DNA of 64,000 nucleotides, taken from positions 4,719,082-4,783,081 of the forward strand of contig NC_079898.1 in the NCBI RefSeq assembly GCF_024868665.1, given 5' to 3'. Each line of letters begins with the position of its first letter. Position 1 is the first letter of the stretch. A program made the position numbers and the translations under genes. Below the pieces are notes generated by a model, which worked only from the letters and a program-made list of their open reading frames with translations, did no database searches and was not told the DNA's origin. This DNA is from Triplophysa rosa (taxonomy: Eukaryota > Chordata > Actinopteri > Cypriniformes > Nemacheilidae). Positions 38,796 through 53,993 of this stretch are shown here, piece after piece.

Positions 38796-40307
38796 TTTTG
38801 GTCCTTTTCCCTCATAGTTCTATATTTAAAAAGATAAGCATTGCATTCATTCATAGCAATGCATTCATACAGTAGCTTTGTTTCGATTTACAATGTTTGT
38901 TAATGTAAAGTGTGTGTTCAGTTTAGCCTACCTGGTGGATATCGGATGAAGTTACAAGCCCATCTTGGACATATTCAGATGGCTGTTGTTGGTTGGCTTG
39001 CCATGGTAGAAATCTTTCTACTGTATAAACTTGATTTGAGTCTCAGGTTTGTCCCTGTGTTGGTTTTGACTCTATGTTACTCTTAAAAACGTCTTATGAA
39101 TTCATATTATGAATATTAAATCAAATGTATATTTAATCTTAATAATATGAAATCATATTTATTCTTAATAGCCTACTAATAAGATTTATTCTTTTGAACA
39201 CATGCAATCATCAATTTTAGTTCTAGTTTAAACCACTACTATCACGTCAAATTTCACATCAAAACACATCAAATTTCACTGTTTAATTTTTGTGTTAAAT
39301 GATTAACATAATAAAAATGTTATAAAGAATCTGCAATCTCATCCAAGACGTGTTTTATTATTTTCCCAAATGCATCCACTATGGTCCTATAATGTGATAA
39401 TATCTGCTAGCATGAATCAATGGGTGTGTTTATGCCTTCACACCTCTAAGCCTTGAAACAGTCCAATTGAGAAAACATTTCAAGACAAATCATTTATCCA
39501 CCCTTTAAAAAGATCAGGTAGAAACTATGGTTGTGCTTGATTTCATGTGAATCAGGGGTGATCAGTTCATGGGGTACATTGATGGGTGTGGTTACTCTAT
39601 GAAGCAGGCACTTAATGTGTACAGCAGTTTTGTGTCATTTGCAAATTAAAAAATGAATTTTCAAATGAGTCAGGAAAAGCCTCCATTTTAGTACAGAGGG
39701 TAGAAGCTGCTTTCCCTTAACACTCCCTGGTTGGACAGGTTCTGTGAAGATGCCTGCAGATATTGGGGCGACACACCCAATTTATCTGAAATTGTTCACG
39801 GTACACAATGTTGTGACTGTATCTACCAAGAATTGTTAATGGATCATAAGTGACAATGCCGCATCTATGCTCAAGTATTGTAATATGCTAGTACTTAATA
39901 TTTGGTAAGGCGGTGTTACTCTAATTCTATACATTGAAAGAAATGTTTGTATTATTTGTCATTTGTGTGTTGCTTTGAATTAAAAATCAATGTTTTCCCA
40001 AGACATTCCCTTGACATACCATAATATTTAGTTTGGTTGTTTATATTTCAATGTTTATGTGGTAAAATTATACAGGGCTGATAAATGATGTTACAAAGGG
40101 GACCTACACAAAAAGTATAAAATGGTGCTGTCTTTGGTAACCATTTCTGAAATGAAACCCAGGGGCATTTCTAGTCCAGCAGTCAACATATCATTAAAAT
40201 GTTATTATATACTGTACGTAGTCAACATTCACTGAAAAATTCAGAAACATCAGAAAAACTTAATATATGACAAAAGAACATTAGACACTAATCACCAATC
40301 AGGGATA

Positions 40308-40337
40308 CTCCACCCAAAAATGAAAATTCTGTTTTAG
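40308..40337. repeat. Short fragment of TTAAAGGGATA family
   Basis: The 25-30 nt segment CCACCCAAAAATGAAAATTC matches the left end of the family. The rest is missing. Confidence 0.45.
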
Positions 40338-41358
40338 CATTCTTCAACGGCATCTTTACCTAAAGAACAACAATGTATTTATATCACTCATGGCATACAT
40401 TTCACCCGCTTTGAATGTTATCACTCGATTGATTGGGCGTTATCAGTGGTTTTCAGCTCACCTGGCAGTTTAATAGATCAGTAGTTTATGAGAATTTCTA
40501 TATAAATATATAAAAAATGTTAATGAGTGGAACCTTGTAAAGTAAATAACCTGTTTAGCATACAATGTGATTATTAAAGTGGTGCCAGCACTTCTTTGAA
40601 AAGTACATTAACTACCAAACAATTATCACTGCAATTTATTAACCCTATCTTAAGGCTTTTGTCATGAATATTAGACATGATTAACTTTGTCTGAAAACGT
40701 GCTGCTGATGATCCAAGATTAAGGAGGGATAGAGTTCGGTGAATGAGCAATATGAGCAAATGCATGATGTGAACGAAAATTAATTATTCAGTTAATAGAA
40801 TTGTTTAAAAAATACTGATTCACTAATGAATATAACAAACACCACATGTGATCATACAAAAATGTTTGTTGCTGGTTTCACATGTGGAATTCATATGGCT
40901 TTAATGGCACCCATTCAGTTCAGGTTATTTTTGTAACCCACATGAAGGATATTTGTGTTTATAAGTGCCTAGGGTTGCTAACTGCAGCAAAGGGAAATTA
41001 AGAGAAAATCTTGATTTTTCAAAGGAAAACAAAGGGCAGTTTTAGGAACAATCAAAATATTTGTACTGTACCACATACAGTGCAGTTCAGTGTCTGCAGT
41101 TATATGCCAGAATTAAATGCTATTTAGATGCTATAGAATTTAAATCTAAATGAAATGTGACTGCACACTGTCATGTAGGCCTATTTGTTCAATGAAAAAT
41201 GCAGGCTAAATAAGCTCAACTTTAAACATTTAAAAAATAATATTATATAAATGTTGACTTTAATATGTAGTTAGGTGTCACCTTACTGCAGTTTCTTTCC
41301 ACAGGCCATATTCCACTTTAAAAACATATTTGTATTTTTACTGTAATAAAATATACAC

Positions 41359-41566
41359 TTCACAATGCCATAGAAAAACCTTTATTGTCTAAATAGTTCC
41401 ACAAAGAACCTTTAACATCCGAAGAACCTTTCTGTTTCACAAAATGTTATTTATGGCAATAAAAGGTTCTTCAAATTATAGTAATAAAGATCTGGTTCTT
41501 TAAAGAACGTTTTACTAAATGTTTTTTTTGTGGAACCAAAAATGGTTCTTCTATGGCATCACTGTA
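41359..41566. mobile_element. MITE with ATGCCATAGAA ends
   Basis: Left CACAATGCCATAGAAAAACC and right, inverted, AGTGATGCCATAGAAGAACC. The internal sequence is a near palindrome of AAGAACCTTT and AAAGGTTCTT modules. No coding content. Confidence 0.7.
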
Positions 41567-42174
41567 AAGTACCTATACACAATTGTAGTATAGGCTACAG
41601 CAGCCACTTGCGCATCTGTAAATAACTCTGCCACATACACCATAATATATTACTTTTTAACTTTTTATCTTTTAAATTTACATATTTTTCTATTGCTTGT
41701 GTTTATGTCATGATAGCCTACTCTTAACGTGATAAAGGTACTAGCCACAACAAATTCATTGATGCATGTGCCTTGTGCACCCAAATAAAGCTTATTCTGA
41801 TTACTTTAAAAATGAAGTAATTTGATAGGGTTAGGGTCAACCCTTTGCCATTCACGTTACCATAGCAACACACAATGACGAAGAGCTCTCACCGAGCACG
41901 TTCAAGCACGCACACACGTATTCATGTCAACACTAACTGTGCATACACCTTGCACAGTCATACGCTGCACATTTATCTAGATCTCTTTAGTACACACGCG
42001 TAGCTTATACGAGACAAAACTGTGGTATGGTTTTTTAACAAGGAACGCTGATTTGATAACGATTTCGTATTCGGAACAGGGGCAAGTGCAGAAAAGCCTC
42101 CCAGCAGCGCCCTCTTTCGGCTCTCTATCGCATAATACAGCCGTGATGATAATATTACAATTTAAAATATATAT

Positions 42175-42381
42175 GTGACCCTGGACAACAAAACCAGTCT
42201 TGTGGGTCAATTTTTCGAAATTGAGATTTTTACATAATCTGAAAGCTGAATAAATAAACTTTAGATAAACCATAGATATATGAGTTGTTAGAATAGGACA
42301 ATATCTGGCTGAGATACAACCGTTTAAAACTCAGGAATCTGAGAGCGCAAAAAAATCAAAATATTGAGAAAATTGCCTTTG
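42175..42381. mobile_element. Truncated MITE with GTGACCCTGGAC end
   Basis: Starts GTGACCCTGGACAACAAAAC, the end of a family I recall as abundant in cyprinids. The matching right end is missing and the sequence stops at an N (42382). It is flanked by a 35-bp direct repeat (42140-42174 and 42383-42417), far longer than a transposon target duplication. Confidence 0.6.
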
Positions 42382-42597
42382 NGCCGTGATGATAATATTA
42401 CAATTTAAAATATATATTTGGTTTTCACTATCGTTGTCTTCTGTTTTGCATCTTAAGGCTTCATAATAACGATTTTTCCTTTTTTGTGCCAGTATGTGTG
42501 GAAAGAAAGCACCATGGGAACGTAATTCAAAACTAAGTAAAACGTCCAGAGAACACACAAAATGTACCACGAAAGCAGTGGATCAAAGCATAGGATA

Positions 42598-42635
42598 ACT
42601 AAGCGTCTGCCAAATGCATAAATGTAAATTGCAAA
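42598..42635 (-). repeat. LINE/SINE tail fragment at the edge of duplication copy 1 (also 47574-47611)
   Basis: The reverse complement of AAGCGTCTGCCAAATGCATA is the teleost LINE-tail motif also seen at 16225. It is part of the duplicated unit and recurs at the 4976-bp offset. Confidence 0.5.
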
Positions 42636-42944
42636 TCATTGCTAAAGATATTAGTATAAATAATCACACTATATTGTAAACCGATAATTGTGTTTAATAT
42701 GTAATATACGACAGTGGTCCTGTGAGCATCTGGTAGGCAGCTTGCGTAAGGTCTGCGAGCCCGCCAAACCATTCTATAAATAGTCGCTAGCCTCAAATTT
42801 AAATCTTAATTTATTAATAATAGGTCTTAAAACAATATTTTTTCTAAAGGATAAAAAGGGACAGAGCTTCAAGGCTTTACAAGTGTCCGTAGATATGTTT
42901 CACTTTCATCTAAGCTTTCATCTAAATCCCACAAGCAGACGTCT

Positions 42945-43049
42945 ACGTCACGTGATCGTGAACTCAGTGACGCGAGCGCACAGGAACACAAGACCTGTCA
43001 ACTTCCGGTGGCCATTTTGCGGTGAGACAGCGAGTTTTGGTTGTGTTTC
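42945..43049 (+). promoter_or_regulatory. psmb1: psmb1 copy 1 core promoter
   Basis: Just upstream of the ATG are a CRE-like TACGTCAC overlapping an E-box CACGTG (42949-42954), an ETS site ACTTCCGG (43001-43008) and a YY1-type GCCATTTT (43011-43018). ETS plus YY1 near the start is common in TATA-less housekeeping promoters. Function is inferred. Confidence 0.5.
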
Positions 43050-45215
<2,166 letters not shown>

Positions 45216-46305
45216 GACACCTTCTCGGCCAAGCCATAATTAGCCTTTTTTTGTTTAACTCAGTTGCATCCTTCATTCTGCTGTTCTTTTTATATTTCTA
45301 TCCAAGAATAAATACATGCCACCCGTATCAATATTGTCTTTATTCAAAATGAATGATTGTCAGTAAGAATTATAACTTGTTTTATGACATAGTATTGATA
45401 ATTTAATAATAGGGTGTTTTCATGAGAAGACAGCTTTGCTGTTTGCCTATCAATTAGGACTGATGCTTTGCAAATGTTTTAGTATGTCATTTTGAAACAT
45501 AACTCGCTAGTGTCTAATTCAATCTCTCACTGGGATATACAGGTAACTCGAACATCGAGTAAATATTTTAAACAACAGCTGCCCTTAAATTGCGTTAGGT
45601 ACAAACACACTGACTGGTTACAGTTGCATGTGGCAAATATGGTCAGCAAAAGACGTTTAAAAAAGCATACTTTTATGTAGGTTCCCATGGGTTTTGATCA
45701 TGATGAGTAAACATTTGTGATTACTTGATCACAATCAATATCGATATGTTTGGGTGGAGTAGTACAGTATATATTATTGTACATTATGTAAATATGTACA
45801 GGAAGAACCTTATGAATATTTTATAAACTGTGATCCATTTCAATGTCTACTGTTTAAACACTAACTTGCCACAAAAACATGTTTTCCTATACTAGATGTT
45901 ATTTAATTTTGGCATTCAGTGGAGTAAAATAATTTTTACGGTCATTACTATATCCTGCAAAGACTCCTTTTTATATGAATGGCGGTAGTAACGTTAGTCA
46001 CGGGAGTGATTAATTTTTTGTCTTATTAATTTTTGTAAAGCCGGTTTTGTCTTATTAATTTTTGTAAAGCCGGTAATGTTATAAGTAACACAGTGTGATA
46101 CCTCAAAGAGACGAGAAAAATCTCACAAATAAATTTAAAAAAGCACATAAACTACACACACATAATAACATGAATTTCTGAACGGTCCATAAGATGAGGC
46201 ATATAGGGTGGAGAGGTCTGCTGCTGCTGCAGTGGTAGGATGGCTGAGTGCTGGACCACAGATCAGTTGCATTCTTTAAATACGCCGCTGTTCAGTGAAA
46301 TCTTC

Positions 46306-46330
46306 GTTTACGGCCATACCACCCTGAACA
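46306..46330 (+). pseudogene. 5S rRNA 5' fragment (25 nt), truncated
   Basis: The first 25 nt of a 5S gene, GTTTACGGCCATACCACCCT and five more bases, lie at the position equivalent to the intact 5S at 51187. The same TATA-like TTTAAATA lies upstream. The sequence switches at 46331 to unrelated transposon-like DNA, so this 5S copy is dead. Confidence 0.75.
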
Positions 46331-47433
46331 TGGGCGGTTCGCGAACGAATCGTTCATTTGAACCGGTTCTTTTTAGTGAACCGGTTCACCAAATCTGACT
46401 GAATCGTTCGAAACGGTTCGCGTCTACAAAAAGCACTAATATCCACAAATTCCTTCAGTTACTCACTTTTGACATGCATGAAAACCCATCCGACTTAAAA
46501 TAAACCAGCCAGTATCAACGACTTTTCAGTTAATCCAACACTATACACGCTGAACTGAACTGTTAAGCACGAGCAGAGAAGCTATTAAAGTTACAGCTAA
46601 GCTAGCTGATATAGTGAGCATGCGTGCAGTGGCGTGTTCTATGGAACGCTCTGCTGAGCGATTCTCGTTCTCGATTCAAGAATCGGTTGCCACAGTTTTC
46701 GGATCACCACTGAAGCAACCGAGAGCTGTCTTTCGGACACGTCCGATTTGAAGCGGTTCAACATATAAGAAACTACATTTGCAACATGAACATAAACATT
46801 TGAACACAGATCACACTTTTTAATGGTCATAAATATTTGTACAAACATATTCTTTATATTAATGTTGCTTGAAATGCATTACAGAAAACGTTTGTGCAGT
46901 TGTACTTTTATCTTAATTATGGTAAATTTTAAAAATAATTGTTTGTAAAAATAATAAACTAAACATTTATTTGTTTCATAAGTAATCCATGGTGTTTTCA
47001 TGAACATTTAATTTCTAAACAAGTGCAGATATATGTGTTTCTCACATTTATTGAGATGGATAGAGAAGATATATCAAATGTGCTTCTAATATCAAAAATG
47101 TTAGCATTGTATCTGATATGCATTGGGTACATTATTCACTTGATATTTAGCAAGACAATTATTTAATTATATTGTGTTCAGTCTCTCATGTGCTGTTTTT
47201 TCTATTAACAGGAAATTCAACATTTCACTTAGAGACAGATACACCAATCTATCAGACTCTGATCTTGATAACCTAGTCAGAGAACTAGTTGGAGGCAATG
47301 ATGAGCTTGGGGCAGAAGCAGTGAGAGCGCGTCTGGCAGGTCAGGGGATTGTAGTGCAGCGGCACAGAGTGCGACAAAGTTTAATCAGGACCAATCCAAT
47401 GGGAGCAGCCCAGAGGGTCACCACGCGAAGTTA
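46331..47433 (+). mobile_element. Probable transposon remnant interrupting 5S copy 1
   Basis: It begins abruptly inside the 5S with repeated GAACGAATCG / GAACCGGTTC motifs, a sequence type I recall as dispersed in cyprinid genomes. It ends at the border of duplication copy 2. It includes an exon-like open frame at 47211-47433 with an acceptor before it. No clear terminal repeats were identified, so class and boundaries are tentative. Confidence 0.45.
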
Positions 47434-47434
47434 G
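47211..47434 (+). pseudogene. Integrase-core transposase-like N-terminal exon fragment
   Basis: After an acceptor (TTATTAACAG ending at 47210) the frame reads LRDRYTNLSDSDLDNLVREL, then a helix-turn-helix-like stretch with RARLAGQGIVVQRHRVRQSL and NPMGAAQR. This pattern resembles the N-terminal part of multicopy fish integrase-core (IS3EU-like) transposon proteins. It stops at the border of the psmb1 duplication and no catalytic DDE region follows. Family assignment is from memory and tentative. Confidence 0.45.
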
Positions 47435-47920
47435 CTTCATAATAACGATTTTTCCTTTTTTGTGCCAGTATGTGTGGAAAGAAAGCACCATGGGAACGTA
47501 ATTCAAAACTAAGTAAAACGTCCAGAGAACACACAAAATGTACCACGAAAGCAGTGGATCAAAGCATAGGATAACTAAGCGTCTGCCAAATGCATAAATG
47601 TAAATTGCAAATCATTGCTAAAGATATTAGTATAAATAATCACACTATATTGTAAACCGATAATTGTGTTTAATATGTAATATACGACAGTGGTCCTGTG
47701 AGCATCTGGTAGGCAGCTTGCGTAAGGTCTGCGAGCCCGCCAACCCATTCTATAAATAGTCGCTAGCCTCAAATTTAAATCTTAATTTATTAATAATAGG
47801 TCTTAAAACAATATTTTTTCTAAAGGATAAAAAGGGACAGAGCTTCAAGGCTTTACAAGTGTCCGTAGATATGTTTCACTTTCATCTAAGCTTTCATCTA
47901 AATCCCACAAGCAGACGTCT

Positions 47921-48025
47921 ACGTCACGTGATCGTGAACTCAGTGACGCGAGCGCACAGGAACACAAGACCTGTCAACTTCCGGTGGCCATTTTGCGGTG
48001 AGACAGCGAGTTTTGGTTGTGTTTC
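47921..48025 (+). promoter_or_regulatory. psmb1: psmb1 copy 2 core promoter
   Basis: Carries the same E-box, ETS and YY1-type motifs as copy 1, at the 4976-bp offset (ETS at 47977, YY1-type at 47987). The duplicated unit therefore kept its promoter. Confidence 0.5.
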
Positions 48026-50191
<2,166 letters not shown>

Positions 50192-51186
50192 GACACCTTC
50201 TCGGCCAAGCCATAATTAGCCTTTTTTTGTTTAACTCAGTTGCATCCTTCATTCTGCTGTTCTTTTTATATTTCTATCCAAGAATAAATACATGCCACCC
50301 GTATCAATATTGTCTTTATTCAAAATGAATGATTGTCAGTAAGAATTATAACTTGTTTTATGACATAGTATTGATAATTTAATAATAGGGTGTTTTCATG
50401 AGAAGACAGCTTTGCTGTTTGCCTATCAATTAGGACTGATGCTTTGCAAATGTTTTAGTATGTCATTTTGAAACATAACTCGCTAGTGTCTAATTCAATC
50501 TCTCACTGGGATATACAGGTAACTCGAACATCGAGTAAATATTTTAAACAACAGCTGCCCTTAAATTGCGTTAGGTACAAACACACTGACTGGTTACAGT
50601 TGCATGTGGCAAATATGGTCAGCAAAAGACGTTTAAAAAAGCATACTTTTATGTAGGTTCCCATGGGTTTTGATCATGATGAGTAAACATTTGTGATTAC
50701 TTGATCGCTATCAATATCGATATGTTGTCGGGGTGGAAATATTACAGTATGTTTCTGTACATTATGTAAATATGTACAGGAAGAACCTTATGAATATTTT
50801 ATAAACTGATCCATTACATCATCTACTATTCAAACACTACCAGAATAACATGTTTGCCTATACTAGATGGCATTCATCTCTATATCCGGCAAAGACTCAT
50901 TTTTATATGAATGGGGGTAACGTTAGTCACTTGAGCATTTTTTGACTTATTAATTTTTGAAAAGCCGGTAAAAGTTGAGTGGGATAAAATCTCACAAATA
51001 AATTGTAATAAAATTTAAAAAGCACATGAAATACACACACAGTCGCATGAATTTCAGAACGGTCCATAAGTAAGATGAGGCATAGAGGGTGGAGAGGTCT
51101 GCTGCCTTTATAGTGGTAGGATGGCTGAGTGCTGGACCACAGATCAGTTGCATTCTTTAAATACACCGCTGTTCAGTGTAATCTTC

Positions 51187-51306
51187 GTTTACGGCCATAC
51201 CACCTTGAACACGCCCGATCTCGTCTGATCTCGGAAGCTAAGCAGGGTCGGGCCTGGTTAGTACTTGGATGGGAGACCGCCTGGGAATACCAGGTGCTGT
51301 AAGCTT
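51187..51306 (+). rRNA. 5S ribosomal RNA gene
   Basis: A 120-nt sequence matching vertebrate 5S rRNA almost throughout, from GTTTACGGCCATACCACC to GGTGCTGTAAGCTT. The internal promoter parts are present: the A-box region AAGCTAAGCAGGGTCGG and the C-box region TTGGATGGGAGACC. A TATA-like TTTAAATA lies about 29 bp upstream (near 51157), as in fish 5S genes, and a T-run at 51305-51311 can terminate Pol III. The 5' part has a few differences from the usual vertebrate sequence (TTGAACACG in place of CTGAGCACG). It is a single dispersed copy in this window. Activity is not proven. Confidence 0.9.
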
Positions 51307-51311
51307 TTTTT

Positions 51312-51740
51312 AAACTATTGCACGTCTCACATGCTTGCCATTTTCTTTTTTTGCCTAAACAAGGACCGCTAAAGCCTCGGCCTTTTCTGCCCCCAGTAGG
51401 GGGCAACCAAAGGCTTTATTTCTTTCTGTTTGGTCTCTCTCCACAGTAGTTTAGTGGGTCACTATGGACAAACCCAGGAGTTAATATTTTAAACCTACGG
51501 TTGTTTGTCCATATGTGTGAGATCTGTGAGAAAGTGACGTATAACTGACGCAAGAAGCCCCCTCTCGTATCTCTCGCTCCAAATTAAAAAAAGTTTAAAG
51601 TGATAAGATGTTAGAGAGAAAATCTTTTGCTGCTAAGTGTTTATTTGTATTGTTTATTTACATTTATTGATTATAATTTAAAACACGTTCATACAATTCA
51701 GAATCGCTTAGGACTAGGTGTTATCCCACTATTTCAGCAC
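51312..51740. other. Sequence downstream of the 5S gene
   Basis: No gene seen. Includes GCCCCCAGTAGGGGGCA (a short inverted repeat at about 51391-51407) and a paired TGGACAAAC / TTGTTTGTCCA at about 51467 and 51504. Confidence 0.4.
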
Positions 51741-52110
51741 AGTTGAATTGCCCAATAGGACATTTCCCACGCCTTATGCAGGTTGAAGCAGTCAAGAATA
51801 TGAATAGAGGAAACCCAGGTAGCCAGTGCAGTCGGCCAGTTCCGGCCGAATGTCGGCGCACTCGGCTGTTTTCTGGCAGTGGCTCACCAAAAGTAAGCCA
51901 GCTCTGGCCCAGCAATGGTTGCCAGATTCGGCTTGGCTTTGGTTGTGCGGATGTGGCCCAATTCGGGCTGAGAAATGGCACTTTTGCCACATTCGGCCTG
52001 ACTATGGTTCTCAACTGCTGCCGTCATTTTGGGTGAGATATGGCCATACTGACTCGGGCCAGTTAAGGTTGAGTGTTGGGGTGGACAGATCAGAGACTTG
52101 GGCACAGGTA
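51741..52110. repeat. Degenerate short-motif repeat (CTGGC / TTCGGC type)
   Basis: GC-richer stretch of loosely repeated TCTGGCCCAG, TTCGGCTTGG, ATTCGGGCTG and CATTCGGCCTG motifs. All frames on both strands stay open because the motif lacks stops, so the 65-97 residue frames here are artefacts. It resembles minisatellite-like repeats of cyprinids. Confidence 0.5.
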
Positions 52111-52930
52111 GGGTAAATAGACTTTTTCAGAATGGGTTACCTTTTAATAATGCGGCAAATTTGTTTTACTTTGTAATAAAATGATTTAGCAAGTGGCACT
52201 TAATCTCAAATGTTTTTTTACTTTAGTGAGAAATAAATAGAAGACAATCCATAGAAGAAATAAAAAATAAAAAGATCCCGATTACCTAACATTTAAATTC
52301 ACAAGTAATGTAATGTTAGCTGACTGAAGACTTGCTTTAGATAGTTCTAGCTTGTATATAGTATTACTAATTCTAAACATGAGAGCTATTTTTTTCCCAT
52401 ATTAACAAGCATCAATATTATATTAAACATCCAGATTTAAATTCATATTTACAAAAGACAAATAATAAAGCTGGGTTTTTATGAACATAACTACCATAAT
52501 CAATATTCAAGATTTTACATTCCCAACCTTAAAGAAAGTTAAAAGAAGTGACCATGTTTTCAAATATATATATTTTTTCAACAATTAATATTTCATAATT
52601 GTTTAGTTTTCCTGTTATTAAGAATATTTTTTTTTACCAAGGATTAAAGCTATAGAGACTGATTTTAAGTAGTGTGATGGAAAGATAAGCTCAGAAACTT
52701 CCCCAAATAAACAGAGGGAAGGGGAGAATGGTATTGTACAGGACCTCTGTGCCATATTGAATGTGGGTAAGTATCTGGGTAACGTAATATCTTCCACATA
52801 ATATCTTAAAGGCGCAGTTATTGAAAATCAGCGGCCACTAGCGTTGTATTTTAGTTTTGCAACGAATCTCTGAGTCATTTGCTCATCCCTCCCTTTTGAA
52901 TTACGATGGTGGCCGCAACAGTAAAAAAAG

Positions 52931-52989
52931 ATGTCGTCTACTGAGACAGCGGATAGCAGTGATACAAGCAACGATGTTTCTTTGCAAAG
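52931..52989 (+). pseudogene. Short first exon inside TTAA element (+ strand)
   Basis: ATG at 52931 opens MSSTETADSSDTSNDVSLQ and the frame reaches a GTAAAG donor at 52990. It follows a CpG-containing leader with GATGGTGGCCGCAAC. I recall this leader as multicopy in cyprinids. No continuing exon was found before the element ends, so it is a fragment. Confidence 0.35.
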
Positions 52990-53382
52990 GTAAAGCAATA
53001 TATTAACGTAATTAATCATTTAACATGTATTCTATTGCGAAAGTTACGGTTACAATTCTATAATTAGATATATTTCTTGCGTGCTATCTAGTACACGCTG
53101 AGAGTAGTTAAGTAACTAAAGTTAGCTAATCGTAAATAGCAACGCTGTTCAAAGCGTTTGATCTGACAGCGACATAGGCAGTTAGGTGTAAGTTAGTAGA
53201 CGTTTGTCTCCCCCTTTGTAAAGTCAGGAACAACCGGAGTACGAACCGCAGGGACGGAAAAACATTATTATTCGGAGGTTATATGGCCATTTGTATAAAA
53301 TGCTAAAGTTACCGTTTCAACAAAACAGTTGTTTGGTAAACATTGAAAAAGTGGAAACATTGAAAATGTTGAATTATTTTAC

Positions 53383-53621
53383 CAGTCTAGCAGAAAACAG
53401 GCAACTTCGGCGTCGCCTTGAAAACATTTGTCTTTCAACAGTGCCTTCCATCTGGTAATAGATACACCGATGTTTATCCTGGATTTCTGCCGCCGTTTGT
53501 CTCTAATTCGTCTGGCAGCATCACGTTTGCGCTTATTTGACGACGGAGATTCACGCTCTGTCGGCGCTTGTGCACAATACGCATGGTCCTCCATTTTATC
53601 AAAACTTCTAAGACAGAACAA
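53383..53621 (-). pseudogene. Transposon-associated basic helix exon, KRKRDAARRIRDKRRQKSR type
   Basis: Open frame on the minus strand with internal MEDHAYCAQAPTERES start (Met at 53594), a basic stretch KRKRDAARRIRDKRRQKSR, then NIGVSITRWKALLKDKC and DAEVACFLLD. It reaches a GTAAAA donor at 53382. The pattern (basic helix, then NIG..RW..L and FLLD) is one I recall from many predicted teleost proteins of transposon origin. Function is unknown and the downstream exons are missing here. The + strand frame overlapping it is a shadow. Confidence 0.45.
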
Positions 53622-53993
53622 TCAATTGCTTCAGCTAGACGACGACTACTCCTCCTCCTCTCGTACTACAACTTACTACTTAGTGCGTCTTCAACTCAGT
53701 GATGACGCGCAAGCTGCGTCTAAAAACACACACGAAGACCAACATATACGAAAGGTGCTCTGTAGAGCTGTTTGTCCGTTAGAGCTTACTGTACAAAACA
53801 TGGCTGCGCAACATAACAAATTCCATGTAGATAGGCCCGCTCCCTATGTAGATACAACTGGTTTATTCTAAGGTAATAAAAACATAACTTTTCATTAAGT
53901 AAGGTTTTTATACACATCTAAAGACACAGTTTTGTATGTTATATTGCATTTCTGTTAATAGATCATACAAAACATCCCGCACTGTAACTTTAA

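Larger units (their letters stand above)
38796..42139. other. Intergenic DNA between perp and psmb1
   Basis: No coding exon recognised. Contains the repeats listed separately and a complex block at about 39340-39720 with an octamer-like ATTTGCAAAT (near 39640). Confidence 0.4.
52806..53993. mobile_element. TTAA-flanked DNA transposon, Kolobok-like, with two divergent first exons
   Basis: Bounded by TTAA at 52806-52809 and 53990-53993, with imperfect inverted ends (left TTAAAGGCGCAGTTA, right reverse complement TTAAAGTTACAGTGCGGG). Inside, a short + strand exon (52931-52989) and a - strand exon (53621-53383) point away from the element and toward each other's flanks, each ending at a usable donor. 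TTAA target sites are typical of Kolobok and piggyBac superfamilies. No transposase core is present, so this is a non-autonomous or internally deleted copy. Confidence 0.55.

Noticed and set aside
41826..41855. Telomere-like GGGTTAGGGT
   Set aside because: A single short occurrence with no array.
51187..51306. 5S-derived SINE (SINE3 type) in place of a 5S gene
   Set aside because: The match ends at nt 120 with a T-run, and no SINE body or LINE tail follows; the upstream TATA-like element also favours a gene.
51721..52116. Five overlapping frames on both strands
   Set aside because: They arise from a stop-poor degenerate repeat.
53428..53871. 147-residue plus frame in the TTAA element
   Set aside because: It is the antisense of the KRKRDAARRIRDKRR exon, which has the better family pattern and a donor.
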